DNA of 64,000 nucleotides, taken from NCBI GenBank assembly GCA_026119855.1, contig JAOWBW010000865.1, forward strand, positions 124,001-188,000. The letters run 5' to 3'. Origin of the DNA: Campanula takesimana (taxonomy: Eukaryota; Streptophyta; Magnoliopsida; Asterales; Campanulaceae). Position 1 is the stretch's first letter. The number at the start of each line of letters is the position of its first letter. Under the pieces are notes generated by a model that worked only from the letters and a program-made list of their open reading frames with translations, searched no databases and was not told where the DNA came from. Below are positions 21,061-31,751 of the stretch, piece after piece. Both the position numbers and the translations under genes were made by a program.

Positions 21061-24000
21061 GAAGCCAGAAGACAAAAGTAAGACTGGTGGTCAGGGGCGT
21101 GTGTTCACCATGACTGCTAGAGATGCTAGAGCCACAAATGACTTGGTGGCAGGTACGCTTCAGTTATATTCTCGCAACGTATACGCTTTGATTGATTCTG
21201 GTGCCACTCATTCTGTGATTAGTTCTAAGTTGGCAAAACAGTTAAAATTGTCACCTAAGGCGTTAGAAGTACCCTTAGTAATTGATACCCCGACTAAGGA
21301 GTCGATCCCAGTTACTTCAGTATTTCAAAGTTGTCCTCTAAGGATAGGCGATAGAGAACTCGAGGTTGATCTTATATGTCTGGATCTCAGTGACTTTGAC
21401 ATCATCCTAGGTATGGACTGGTTGGCTGCGTATCATGCCAAAGTAGACTGCTTTAGAAAGGAAGTGAATTTTGAATTACCCTCTAGAGAAGGATTTCGTT
21501 TTCAAGGGGCGAAACCAAGAGTCCGAACAGGCCTGATTTCCGTAATGAAGGCTCGTAAACTGTTAAGGAAAGGTTGTGAGGGATTTCTTGCGTATGTTGG
21601 TGAGTCAAACAAGAAAGAAGTGACCATCGAATCCCTCTCCATAGTAAAAGATTTCAAGGATGTTATTCCCGAGGATTTGCCAGGAATACCGCCGGAGCGA
21701 GAAGTGGAGTTTTCGATAGATCTAGCACCTGAGACTGCACCGATTTCAAGAGCACCATATAGGATGGCTCCGCCGGAACTTAAAGAGTTAAAGGAGCAGT
21801 TACAAGAACTTTTGGACAAGGGCCTGATTAGACCGAGTGAATCACCGTGGGGTGCGCCGGTATTATTTGTAAAGAAGAAGGATGGGTCGATGAGACTATG
21901 CATTGACTATCGGGAGTTAAACCGTGTGACAATTAAGAATAAGTATCCTTTGCCAAGGATCGATGATTTGTTTGACCAACTTCAAGGTGCATGCTATTTC
22001 TCTAAGATTGATCTACGTTCTGGTTACCATCAGTTAAGAGTGAAAAAGGAAGATGTAGCAAAGACGGCTTTTAGGACAAGGTATGGACACTACGAGTTCT
22101 TAGTAATGCCGTTTGGGCTGACAAATGCGCCTGCTGTGTTCATGGAGCTTATGAACAGAGTATTTCAGGAGTATTTGGATAAGTGTGTAATAGTGTTCAT
22201 CGACGACATCTTAGTGTATTCGAAGTCAAAAGAGGAACATGAAGAGCATTTGAAATTAGTACTACAGATTTTAAGGGAGCAAAAGTTGTATGCCAAATTT
22301 AAGAAGTGTGAATTCTGGCTTGAGGAAGTGGCGTTTTTGGGACATGTGGTATCTAAGAATGGGATAGCAGTTGACCCTGCAAAGGTTGAGGCTATAGTTA
22401 ATTGGGAGAGACCAACTTCTGTTAGTGAGATAAGGAGCTTTTTGGGTTTAGCAGGTTACTACCGTAGGTTCGTGGAAGGGTTTTCGAAGTTATCTCTACC
22501 ATTGACCAGGTTAACCACAAAAGGGACAAGATTTGTGTGGTCAGACGATTGTGAGAAGAGTTTTCAAGAATTGAAAGGGCGATTGGTGTCTGCGCCTGTC
22601 CTGACGTTACCAACAAGCAGTGATGGCTTTGTGATCTATAGTGATACGTCATTGAAAGGTTTGGGTTGTGTGTTGATGCAAAATGATAAAGTGGTAGCTT
22701 ATGCGTCTAGGCAACTCAAGAACCACGAGAAAAACTATCCTACCCACGATTTGGAGTTAGCGGCCGTGGTGTTTGCATTGAAAATTTGGAAACATTATTT
22801 GTATGGGGTACCTTGTGAAATTTACACCGACCATAAAAGTCTTAAGTACATTTTCACTCAGAAAGAGCTGAATATGAGGCAAAGGAGATGGATAGAGTTA
22901 CTTAAAGATTATGATTGCAAAATCTTGTATCATCCTGGGAAGGCCAATAAGGTGGCAGATGCGTTAAGCAGAAAGAACCATGGAACATTCGCGACTATGA
23001 TTTCTAAGGGGGTAAGAGAATTGAGAGATAGTGAAATAGTAAAGCTAGAGGTTAAAGTTAAAGGCTATTTGGCTCAGTTGAGTGTCCAACCAACACTGTT
23101 AGTGAGAATCAAGGAAGCTCAGAATGTGGATGACGAGTTGGAAGCGATTCACAAGGTTATCAGTAAGAAGGGAATGGTAGACTTCCGTGTTAGCGACGAC
23201 GGGATCATGAGGTATCGATCAAGGATTTGGGTGCCTAATAATGATAGTATCAAGAGGGAAATTCTTGAAGAAGCTCACTGTTCAAGGTTTTCGGTCCACC
23301 CTGGGAGTACTAAGATGTATAAGGATCTAAAGAAATCCTTTTGGTGGAACAATATGAAGAGTGAGGTGGCGGAATTCGTTTCTAAGTGTTTGGTGTGTCA
23401 GCAAGTGAAAAGTGAACACCATAAACCCGCGGGACTACTACAATCGTTACCTATTCCAGAGTGGAAGTGGGAACACATCACTATGGATCTGGTGATTGGA
23501 CTTCCCAAGACGTTGAAGGGTCATAACGCAATTTGGGTCATAGTGGATAGGCTCACTAAATCGGCTCACTTTCTAGCAATCAAGGTGACTGATTCGTTGG
23601 AGAAGTTAGCTAAGTTGTACGTGGATGAGATCGTAAGGTTACATGGGATACCGGTCTCTATAGTGTCAGATCGAGATGCAATATTTACATCGAATTTCTG
23701 GAAGAGTTTACAAAAAGCGTTGGGGACGGAGTTAACTATGAGTACGGCGTTCCACCCTCAGACAGACGGACAGTCAGAAAGGACGATTCAAACTCTCGAA
23801 GACCTACTGAGAGCAACGTCGTTAGATTGGCAAGGAGCGTGGGATGATCATCTACCACTAGTGGAATTTGCCTACAACAACAGTTACCACTCTAGTATTG
23901 GAATGGCGCCGTATGAAGCTCTTTATGGGCGGAAATGTAGATCGCCTGCGTGTTGGGATGAAGTAGGCGAGAGAAAGTTAACTGGACCCGAGATTGTTCA

Positions 24001-24526
24001 AGTAACGGCGGATAAAGTTCAACAGATTCGCAAGTGGTTGTTAACTGCGCAGAGTAGGCAGAAATCGTATGCGGATAATCGAAGGCGCGATCTGGAGTTC
24101 CAAATAGGAGATCATGTATTCTTGAGGATCTCACCGACAAAAGGGGTCATGCGGTTTGGGATTCGTGGGAAGTTAAGTCCTAGGTACGTGGGGCCGTTCG
24201 AGATTCTAGAACGAATAGGAGCGGTAGCCTATAAGTTGGCTCTACCTCCTGTGCTGTCTGGTGTGCACAATGTGTTTCACGTGTCGATGTTGAGGAAATA
24301 CGTAGCTGACCCGAGCCACGTCATAGAGTACAAACAGTTACGTTTTCGTGAAGACTTGAGTTATGATGAGAAGCCGGTAAAGATTGTAGACCGTAAAGAT
24401 CAAGTTTTGCGGAAGCGAGTGATTTCGTACATAAAAGTGCAGTGGAGCAATCACACGGAAAGAGAAGCCACGTGGGAGCTCGAAAGTGAAATGCGTGATA
24501 TGTATCCCGCTTTGTTCGAAGATTAA
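21014..24526 (+). CDS. Tekay-type pol polyprotein (protease, RT, RNase H, integrase, chromodomain)
   Basis: Open for 1170 codons. The first 16 residues come from LTR sequence and are a by-product of the deletion, so the retroelement-derived part starts at about 21062 (…GGQGRVFTMTARDA). Domain order: aspartic protease with ALIDSGATHS (about residue 58); RT with RLCIDYRELN (294) and VFIDDIL (395); RNase H with IYSDTS (540) and YTDHKSLKYI (605); integrase zinc finger ending CLVCQQ (about 795); integrase core with DLVIGLP (824), SDRDAIF (885) and DGQSERTIQ (918); and a C-terminal chromodomain-like stretch (VQWSNH…ATWE, 1138-1155). The chromodomain and sequence style point to Tekay/Del. All catalytic motifs look intact, but without gag and a complete 5' LTR the element cannot be autonomous. 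Confidence 0.92.
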   Translation: MEVCVLRVCVLGCVWVKPEDKSKTGGQGRVFTMTARDARATNDLVAGTLQLYSRNVYALIDSGATHSVISSKLAKQLKLSPKALEVPLVIDTPTKESIPVTSVFQSCPLRIGDRELEVDLICLDLSDFDIILGMDWLAAYHAKVDCFRKEVNFELPSREGFRFQGAKPRVRTGLISVMKARKLLRKGCEGFLAYVGESNKKEVTIESLSIVKDFKDVIPEDLPGIPPEREVEFSIDLAPETAPISRAPYRMAPPELKELKEQLQELLDKGLIRPSESPWGAPVLFVKKKDGSMRLCIDYRELNRVTIKNKYPLPRIDDLFDQLQGACYFSKIDLRSGYHQLRVKKEDVAKTAFRTRYGHYEFLVMPFGLTNAPAVFMELMNRVFQEYLDKCVIVFIDDILVYSKSKEEHEEHLKLVLQILREQKLYAKFKKCEFWLEEVAFLGHVVSKNGIAVDPAKVEAIVNWERPTSVSEIRSFLGLAGYYRRFVEGFSKLSLPLTRLTTKGTRFVWSDDCEKSFQELKGRLVSAPVLTLPTSSDGFVIYSDTSLKGLGCVLMQNDKVVAYASRQLKNHEKNYPTHDLELAAVVFALKIWKHYLYGVPCEIYTDHKSLKYIFTQKELNMRQRRWIELLKDYDCKILYHPGKANKVADALSRKNHGTFATMISKGVRELRDSEIVKLEVKVKGYLAQLSVQPTLLVRIKEAQNVDDELEAIHKVISKKGMVDFRVSDDGIMRYRSRIWVPNNDSIKREILEEAHCSRFSVHPGSTKMYKDLKKSFWWNNMKSEVAEFVSKCLVCQQVKSEHHKPAGLLQSLPIPEWKWEHITMDLVIGLPKTLKGHNAIWVIVDRLTKSAHFLAIKVTDSLEKLAKLYVDEIVRLHGIPVSIVSDRDAIFTSNFWKSLQKALGTELTMSTAFHPQTDGQSERTIQTLEDLLRATSLDWQGAWDDHLPLVEFAYNNSYHSSIGMAPYEALYGRKCRSPACWDEVGERKLTGPEIVQVTADKVQQIRKWLLTAQSRQKSYADNRRRDLEFQIGDHVFLRISPTKGVMRFGIRGKLSPRYVGPFEILERIGAVAYKLALPPVLSGVHNVFHVSMLRKYVADPSHVIEYKQLRFREDLSYDEKPVKIVDRKDQVLRKRVISYIKVQWSNHTEREATWELESEMRDMYPALFED

Positions 24527-24556
24527 GGTACGTTTAGTTTGGAGGACCAAACTCTT

Positions 24557-24571
24557 TTAAGGGGGTAAGAA
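24557..24571 (+). other. Polypurine tract of the Tekay element
   Basis: 'taagggggtaagaa' lies directly before the 3' LTR, the expected plus-strand primer position. Confidence 0.75.
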
Positions 24572-26665
24572 TGTAATAACCCGAACTTGCCTTTTATTTT
24601 ATTTATTTTAAACTCTTAATTATTAATGGGCCAAACTTTAATAATTAGTTTAGTTTAGTTATTGGGTCAAAAGTAGAAGGTCCAATTCATTAACTAAGAA
24701 GGATTAGGAGTCCAAGTTAAATTAGGGATTTGGGAAGCCCCATTAATATAAATACCCTCTCTTAAACCCTAAGACTATTTTATTCCACCGCAAATAAAAG
24801 AATAGAACGGGAAGAAAGAAGAGGGCGGCGCAGAAGGGAGACGCAGAGAGCGGGAGAGAGAGACGGTGAAGGAGAGAAAGAGAGAAGGCGATCGTGTTCA
24901 CAAAGGTAATTCTAGAACCCCTCAAACCTTTCTCTTCATCTTTGTAATTCAATCTGTGTATCAAGAAACCTTACGATAGCAATTGGTCAACTAGGGTTTA
25001 GTAGCATACAATTAAGAAGGAAGAAGATGGATTGTGGAAGTGTGTGTGCTGCGTGTGTGTGTGTTGGGGTGCGTCTGGGTGTGCGGTGTGTGTGTGTGTG
25101 CGGCGGCAGGGGCTGCCGAGCGTGTGTGTGTGTGTGCGCGTTATGTACTCTCTGTGTGTGTGTGTATTTTGTGTTCCCTGTTTGTGTGTGTGTGAGTTAC
25201 AGGTACCGTGTGTGTGTGGGCTGATGGTGGGTGTGTGTGTCTGAAGTTGTGGGGGTGTTCAGAGTGGTGGGTGTACCAGAGTGTGTGTGAATCAGAGTGG
25301 TGGGTGTGTCTGTCAGTAGGTGTACTCAGTAAGTGTGTGCAGAAAGTGTGAAATCAGTGTGTGTAATTTATATAGTGAAATTGAGAGTTGGGGATTGACT
25401 AATAAAAACCCTAGGGGTGTTGTAGTCATTCTTAAAGTTATTGGTTAACTAGGAAAGAGGTGATAGATGACTAAACCATGGAATTAATCGAGTAAAAAGA
25501 AGTAAATTGGGACGGAAGTAAGATAGTATTTTTCTCATGTCTAAGGCTAGACTATTTCATGTTGTAGATTGTCCAAGCGGAGTAAAGCAAGCTAGTAGAA
25601 CACGAAGCTAAGGTAAGGGATTACGCTCTTAGTTGTGCATTGATTCTTAATCCTTTGTTAGGATTCCCAATCTCTGTTTTATAAAGTAAACTATCTGTGT
25701 GGCTAGATAGTCTTTTAATAACTATTCCGTTCTGCGAATTATTCCGTCTCTTGTTATCCACTCTATTGATATTTTTATTGTTCAATAGGGGTATCATGTG
25801 TATGATTGATTTTGTAACCTTGGTGTCCAAGTGAGATGTGTATCTTTTAAAAAGTGATCAAGTAAAGTTTGTAAAGTTAAGCTTTGTTTTGTAAAAGCTC
25901 TTTAAAGTGAATTTTTATAATAAGTAAAGTGACTACAGTTATCCATAATCCCGAAACGGATAAGTGGACCCCTTACAGTTATCCATAGTTCTAAGTTGAA
26001 CATGTGGACCCCTTTGCGTTGCTTGATGAAGTAACGTAGGTTATCATGATATACCGATTTTGGGTGCGGTCAGTAGAAACCCGAGCCCTGGGTACAGCAC
26101 GTGCTTAATCCCTAAATGAAGTAAAGTAAAGTAAAGAAAAGTAAAGTGTGAGTAAAATGTTGTGTTTTGGAAACTGCCTCTGAAGCCACGTGTTTTCAAG
26201 TAATGAATTGTTTTTCATCAAGTAAATGTTCCTTTTCAACTGAGTGTTAGTTTGATCCTTGAGTTATATCCGTTCATTGTAATTCATTGTTACCGTTCGT
26301 TTCGGTCATCTCCTCTTAGTACCCGAGGGGATACCGTATGAACTTACTGGGCATTGTTCGCTCATTCCTTTCATTTTTCTTTTCTCTCCAGGTTATAAAT
26401 AAGCAGATCAAGAGTCGCAAGGTTTGGCGGCCTAGGAGTTATCTTTTAATAAAGTTAATTAGTGGTTATGTTTCCGTTACGGTTAAGTTATAAACTTTAC
26501 TTTCCGTTAGTTACCGTTTGAGCTAGTGGTTTGTACTAGCCGTTGTGGATTTGAACGTTGGTTAAAGTTTGAATTGTGGTTATTTATAGCCGTTGGGCAT
26601 TCTGATTTTGGGATTTATTCGTATTAAGTTATTATTTAATTGTAGTGAAAAGTTGGGGTGTTACA
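24572..26665 (+). repeat. Complete 3' LTR of the Tekay element
   Basis: 2094 bp, TGTAATAACC…TTACA. Contains a TATA-like 'tataaatacc' near 24747, an extreme GT-rich stretch (25038-25350), repeated 'aaagtaaagt' units near 26116-26150, and the 'aacttactgggc' sequence common in this clade near 26340. Confidence 0.92.
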
Positions 26666-26799
26666 TTAAGAATATGAGCACTTGCTTCACTAGCCATGTT
26701 GTGTTTATGCACATTTAAGCCTAAACTGTAAAAATGAGAAGAACTTTTTGGGACAATGAAAAATGCCAAATGAGAAGATCATTTCGTGACAGAGGGAGT

Positions 26800-27589
26800 A
26801 TGATTTTCCATGTGCAGATTAGATTGTGTTAGGCCCCTGGTTGAACAGTACCTGGCTTGTAATAAGAATGGATGAGGATCTATCAGAAGGTAAAAAAAAA
26901 TTGTGCTACCATTTTTTGAAAAATCTTTTTTTGAAGATAATTTGGTGCTCTGCATTTATGGTTCAAATGCTAAAATTTCATAAATTTATTTTTAAATGTG
27001 GATTTTTACACTTCTATTTGCTTAAAACCGCCTAAGTGAAATTTTATATCCACTACTTTTTTTTTCACTAGTGTTGACAAAAGATAAGTTTCACCCTTCA
27101 TGATTCCATTTGAACAAAATTGCTTTTTAAACACGGGATGGTATGTTCAGGTGTTATCACCAAGCCAAATCTGGCTCTGATTACCGATTAGAACCAACGC
27201 TGATTATGGACCATGCACAAAATAATCGATAAATGGACGTTATTGTACTGAAAAAAGACTTGTAATACTCCCAGTAGCATGAATGCAGAAGCTGCATCAG
27301 CACAAGCACTTCCAAGAAACTGTGGATCAGCTTGCCATAGACCATCACCTGTACCGTTGACTGCACCAAGTACGTTCACTACCTCAACTGACATGCATAT
27401 GCACAATATACTGCCTCAACATGTCTGCATATACATCTATACATATTTTTGTGTGTATCATAGGGATGTTAAATCAACTGAGCCAGCTCGAGCTTGATTC
27501 ATTATGGGCTCGATTAGGTATCACTTACCTTGGCCTTGAAAATTTGAACATGATTAAGTGTTCGGCATAAATGAGAATGAGACCACCTT
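26800..27589. other. Intergenic, no gene recognised
   Basis: Minus- and plus-strand open frames around 27188-27497 are of similar length and unlike known proteins. The stretch at 27466-27520 ('gagccagctcgagcttgatt') resembles fragments of hAT-like repeats but has no ends. Confidence 0.35.
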
Positions 27590-28027
27590 GACTCCGTTCC
27601 AAGAATTATTTAGAAAATGACTATGCACGGATTACATGATTATTTAAATATACTCGGATTACATGTAAAGATTACAACTTTAACACATGCGCTCACATAG
27701 ATCTAGCATGGCTACTCTCCAATAATAATCTCTCACCTATACATTATTATCTCTCCTCCCCAAGAACATACAAACATAGTCATGGCCGGGTTGTAGGATC
27801 ACCCCCCATGGCTCTCCTAGGCCCCTGGCCCCCTCCTAGACACTATTTTGTGCTCTCTCTTTTGATATCTTAACTTTCTCCTACACAAAGTAAAGTACCA
27901 AATATTATGGTGGTAGTCACAATATATTTATAGGGATACAAAACCTAATCCCGATCAAAACCTAATTTACCCGGAGTCCCTGAGACGAAAGGAGTATAAT
28001 TTGTAACTAGGAGACTAATTCCTATTT

Positions 28028-28563
28028 TGATGTAGCACGAAGACGCAAAGCCAGCAGCAAACGCAAAGCCAGCAGCAAACAATAGCGCCAGATCGAGGAC
28101 CAAGCGCCCGCCTGATGGAGACCAGGCGCCCGCTTGCTGTTTCAGTTTTTATCCAGTTTCTGTCCAGAACAGGCGCTCGCTTGCTCACTACCGGGCGCCC
28201 GCTTGGTTGGCCGAACAGTATTTTTCCCACTTTTCGTTTTACATTAAGTTAAACACTTTAGGGTATTTTTGGTATTTTTGTTAGCTTCGTTTTTGGGAGT
28301 ATAAAACCTGTTTTAGGGTTTGTAAACACTATTGATTGATTTTGTTATTCAATTGCAACTTTTGCACCTCTTGTATAAACCCTAAGTCATTCAATTGGCT
28401 TGTTGAAGGTGGATTCCTTCGCGTAATCAAGAATCTCATCAATCTTGGTGTTGTTCTTGCCAAACCCTAATTCGTGGATTCGAATTGGGTCAATTAGTAG
28501 TTGAATCGAGTAATTGCCTATCCGGTTACTTTTATTTTAATTCCGCTGCAACCTATTACATCA
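28028..28563 (+). repeat. 5' LTR of the gag-protease element
   Basis: 536 bp. Contains a local duplication of 'acgcaaagccagcagca' (28042-28077), a GC-core array (28104-28202), and a TATA-like 'gtataaaacc' near 28300. Confidence 0.85.
28104..28202. promoter_or_regulatory. GC-core array: two 22-nt doublets
   Basis: Cores GCGCCCGC (28104, 28126), GCGCTCGC (28173) and GCGCCCGC (28195). Start-to-start distances are 22, 47 and 22 nt. Function unknown. Confidence 0.6.
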
Positions 28564-28565
28564 AT

Positions 28566-28575
28566 TGGTATCAGA
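28566..28575 (+). other. Primer-binding site, initiator tRNA-Met type
   Basis: TGGTATCAGA two bases after the 5' LTR. The usual GC after it is AA here. Confidence 0.8.
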
Positions 28576-28598
28576 AAAAAGACGATCCAAGGAGGAAG

Positions 28599-30423
28599 AT
28601 GACCAACGATCAAGGAAACAACAACAATCAAGCGAATCTTGGTGATTTGACTGCGGTGTTAGAACGGTTCCGTCATGATTTAGAGCAACGCGAGGCAGAT
28701 CGTGTTGAACGCGAAGAGCAACGAGAGGCAGAACCGGCTGAACGGGATCGAATGTTAACTGAGGCTTTACGAGCTTTGCAGGAAGATATTGGGAATCTTG
28801 GGCAGAGAGCAGAACGACATGATTAACGTGTCGAACATGGAGTTCCCAATCGTCGTGGTCAACTAGCCGGACGAAATCAACATAACTTGGGTGGTGGAGG
28901 TAATTTTAATTATGAACACAATCCCAAAATTAAGGCTGATTTGCCATTTTTTTTCTGGTGAATTGGACATGGTTGAATTTTCTGATTAGCTTGAGGAAGT
29001 TGAAAAATATTTTGCTTTAATGAATATTCCTGCTGAAGGACAAGTTCCTTATGTTGCCTATAAATTGAGGGGTGGTGTCTCTGCTTGGTGGAGACAATTA
29101 CGCACTCAAAATATTCGTAACAATAGACCCATGTTTACTGACTGGCCTATGATGAAACAGGCCTTAAGGCAATGATTTTTACCTGCTAATGTTGAGCAAC
29201 AAATGTATCGAAAATTTTTGGACTGTCATCAGGGTACTAAATCTGTTCGTGAGTACACGCATGAATTTCACTCTTGGTCTGCCCGTAACGATTTATGTGA
29301 GTCGGATGCTCAATTAACTGCTAGGTATATTTCTGGGCTCCAAGTTCATATTCAAAATCAGGTTGAGTTGACACAAGTTCACTTTTTGGATGAGGCCATT
29401 GATCGGGCTTCGACAGTTGAACGTCAGCTTGCTACTTCTGGTAGCGCAGTTTCTAGTTCTTCTGTTGGCACTTCAATGATGGCTAAAGTGACAGCACGAG
29501 GTGTGGGTTCTAAGCCCGTTGCAGCAGAACAGATAACTCCTACTGTTCCGGTTAAAAAGACCGTTACCCCTGCTACTGGTGGTCAACAGAAGGATAATCC
29601 TTATGCCAAAAACTATGGAACCAAGTGTTTTAAATGTGGGCAAACAGGACATATTTCTAGTGGGTGTCCTCTTCGAAAGAATGTTAATATGGTGGCTCGA
29701 GAGGATGATGACGGTGATGGCGAGGAGGTTTATGATCCTGATGGGGACGATGATGACGGAGACGAACATAACACGTGTGTGGTTCGTAAGTTGACTACTC
29801 CCGCAGTGGTGGTTAATCCGGCACGTCATAATATCTTTCGAACAAACGGTAAAGTCAATGATAAGGCGGTTCGCATTATTATTGATAGTGGAAGCAGTGA
29901 GAACTTGGTGGTACGGGGTTTGGTCAATAAGCTCAAGATTGAAGTGCGTAATCCGTCTCCTTATGTTGTTGGGTGGATCAATGCTACTGGGTCTTTGAAG
30001 GTCACACAACAATGTATCATTCCTTTTTCGATTGGAAAATATAAGGATGTGATTACATGCGATATTGTGGATATGAGCGCTTGTCAGATATTGCTTGGTA
30101 GGCCGTGGCATTTTGATGTTGGGTCCATGCATTGTGGGCGTACTAATGTGATCCGTTTGGTTAAGCATGAGCGTAGGTTTGTTTTGTACCCATTGACGGA
30201 CATGGTGAATGGTGGGTGCAAAGGAAGAGGACAACATTTTAGTTCTCTTTGTATTCCTAAATCTTTTGTTTCAGGTTCATTGCCTGCGAAGAAGGGACGG
30301 CTGATCGACAAAGGGAAGTCCGAGCATGACGTTACACTTTCCATACCTAGCGCATCGATGGCCACGAGATGTTCTTTTATGGTACATGATTCCGGGACGA
30401 ATCATTTTAAAGAGGGGGTGTAG
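28599..30423 (+). pseudogene. Gag-protease polyprotein, disrupted
   Basis: Opens at 28599 with a charged coiled-coil-like stretch (repeated E/R-rich). A stop at 28824-28826 and a frame change near 28950 follow, and more stops lie near 28985 and 29175. From 29203 a 406-codon frame is open. It has the gag core (…LDCHQGTKSVREYTHEFHSW), a zinc knuckle CFKCGQTGHISSGCP, an acidic Asp/Glu run, and a retropepsin with active site IIIDSGSSEN and flap-side LLGRPWHFD. The frame ends at the LTR edge (TAG 30421-30423). The protease half is well kept while the gag start is broken, which suggests the damage is recent or the element moved in trans. Confidence 0.82.
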
Positions 30424-30953
30424 GATGTAGCACGAAAACGCAAAGCCAGCAGCAAACAATAGCGCCAGATCGAGGACCAAGCGCCCGCCTGATGGAGACC
30501 AGGCGCCCGCTTACTTGCTGTTTCAGTTTTTATCCAGTTTCTGTCCAGACCAGTCGCTCGCTTGCTCACTACCGGGCGCCCGCTTGGTTGGCCGAACAGT
30601 ATTTTTCCCAGTTTTCGTTTTACGTTAAGTTAAACACTTTAGGGTATTTTTGTTAGCTTCGTTTTTGGGAGTATAAAACCTGTTTTAGGGTTTGTAAACA
30701 CTATTGATTGATTTTGTTATTCAATTGCAACTTTTGCACCTCTTGTGTAAACCCTAAGTCATTCAATTGGCTTGTTGAAGGTGGATTCCTTCGTGAAGGT
30801 GGATTCCTTCGTGTAATCAAGAATCTCATCAATCTTGGTGTTGTTCTTGCCAAACCATAATTCATGGATTCAAATTTGATCAATTAGTCGTTGATTCGAG
30901 TAATTGCCTATCCAGTTACTTTTATTTTAATTCCGCTCCAACCTATTACATCA
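30423..30953 (+). repeat. 3' LTR of the gag-protease element
   Basis: 531 bp. It lacks the 5' copy's duplication and has its own duplication of 'aaggtggattccttcg' (30779-30810), so the two LTRs have changed independently. Confidence 0.85.
30481..30583. promoter_or_regulatory. GC-core array: two 22-nt doublets (3' LTR copy)
   Basis: Cores begin at 30481, 30503, 30554 (TCGCTCGC) and 30576. The distances are 22, 51 and 22 nt. Confidence 0.6.
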
Positions 30954-31090
30954 TATTTCTTCACAAATTAAGTCCACGTGAAAGGTGGAATGGGAAAAGA
31001 TTCCTTTTCCCAAGTCAACCCTTACTCCTATTTGTTTTTGCACCAGACAAACAATTCGGCCCACCATCCAATTCACGCCAAACTATTGGT

Positions 31091-31120
31091 CCGGTCGGGT
31101 ACTCCTGCTGGTCCGGCCGG
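31091..31120. promoter_or_regulatory. GC-core doublet in the old copia-like LTR
   Basis: CCGGTCGG (31091) and CCGGCCGG (31113), again 22 nt apart. A second clear doublet is not seen. Confidence 0.4.
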
Positions 31121-31334
31121 ATCTTCACCCTTTTGCTCCGTCCCGGTTTCGACTCCTCGCTCCTCCCCGGTTTTGACTTTTTTCTTGGTTTTGACTCCAA
31201 TCCCAACAATAATAAACATGCAAAAGATATAATAATCAATATTCAATATCTTTATTAAAGCTTAAAGCAAATGATAACATTAATCGTTCAAATAACGTGC
31301 CTAAGACAAACACACCAACATTAGGATCATTGTA

Positions 31335-31552
31335 CTCCATCTGTTCCTGAAAATTAGTCTCGGAAAATGATAATTTTCATCATACATTGGTGTCAATCTA
31401 ATGTCACAATGAAATTTTAAAAATTGTAATTGATAAATCAATATTTATTAATTACAATTTTTAGAATTTCACTACGATTAAATCAACATCAATGTTTGGT
31501 TAAAGTTCATTTGGGTTGACCATAAAAAGTCAAATGGCTGGGACTGAGGGAG
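31335..31552. mobile_element. Stowaway MITE
   Basis: Left end CTCCATCTGTTCCTGAAAAT, right end (reversed) CTCCCTCAGTCCCAGCC, TA on both sides, 218 bp. An inner palindrome is at 31416-31470. Confidence 0.83.
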
Positions 31553-31601
31553 TATTTGATATTATTGCAAGGCATGTTTATACCCGAGACCAAACTATGA
31601 A

Positions 31602-31751
31602 GAGTCCAGATCTCCTGTGCCACATTGTGTGTCCCTCTCTGTGCCACAAGTGATCCAACGGCTTTATGTTGATATTATCCAAGCATGTAAACGGTTGAGA
31701 TTATAATGGCACATGGAGGGGCACACAATGTGACACAGGAGATCTGGACTC
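31602..31751. mobile_element. Mutator-like MITE with 9-bp target duplication
   Basis: AACTATGAA is at 31593-31601 and 31752-31760. The ends GAGTCCAGATCTCCTGTG are inverted over about 35 bp. Total length is 150 bp. Confidence 0.87.

Larger units (their letters stand above)
20552..26665 (+). mobile_element. Ty3/gypsy chromovirus (Tekay/Del clade) with internal 5' deletion
   Basis: The target duplication TTAAG is at 20547-20551 and 26666-26670. The LTR ends are TGTAATAACC…GTTACA. The 3' LTR is complete (2094 bp). The 5' LTR keeps only its first 509 bp and is joined directly to the protease region. About 1.6 kb of LTR, the primer site and nearly all of gag are gone. The 509 shared bp differ at three sites and have no indels, so the insertion is young. 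The pol frame is open to its end. Confidence 0.92.
20501..26798. mobile_element. Stowaway MITE split by the Tekay retrotransposon
   Basis: The left piece (20501-20551) begins CTTCATCCGACCCAAAATGA after TA. The right piece resumes at about 26671 with 'aatatgagcacttgcttcac' and ends GAGGGAG before TA (26799-26800). Joined, the pieces follow the 11107-11285 subfamily along their whole length, so the retrotransposon landed in an existing MITE. Confidence 0.88.
28028..30953 (+). mobile_element. Gag-protease-only LTR retrotransposon nested in the copia-like LTR
   Basis: The target duplication TATTT is at 28023-28027 and 30954-30958. LTRs of about 535 bp have inverted ends TGATGTA…TACATCA, and the 3' copy has G in place of its first T. 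An initiator-Met type primer site and a purine tract (AAAGAGGGGG, 30410-30419) are present. The interior (1.86 kb) codes for a broken gag followed by a retropepsin, and then goes straight to the purine tract with no RT, RNase H or integrase. This is therefore a non-autonomous derivative. The protease style (…LLGRPWHFDV…) resembles Ty3/gypsy elements. Confidence 0.88.
27590..31320 (-). mobile_element. Old copia-like LTR (solo or fragment), interrupted by a nested element
   Basis: The right end reads, on the minus strand, TGTTGGTGTGTTTGTCTTAG, like the 5' end of the copia LTR at 44498-46006 (TGTTGGTGCCCTAGGCACGG). A TATA-like 'cctataaatatat' is present on the minus strand near 27930. No polypurine tract or coding part follows at 31321. 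The left boundary is approximate because no target duplication was found. Sequence on both sides of the nested element (to 28027 and from 30959) reads as one LTR. Confidence 0.5.

Noticed and set aside
21502..21903. Minus-strand frame within Tekay pol
   Set aside because: Shadow of the conserved protease/RT coding strand.
26824..26880. Short protein-like stretch (LVEQYLACNKNG)
   Set aside because: Too short, ends in a stop, and no family could be named.
27188..27406. Minus-strand 72-codon frame
   Set aside because: Overlaps an equally long plus-strand frame. No recognisable motif.
29473..30237. 254-codon open frame on the minus strand
   Set aside because: It is fully antisense to the gag-protease frame of a recognised element, and its composition is that of a shadow frame.
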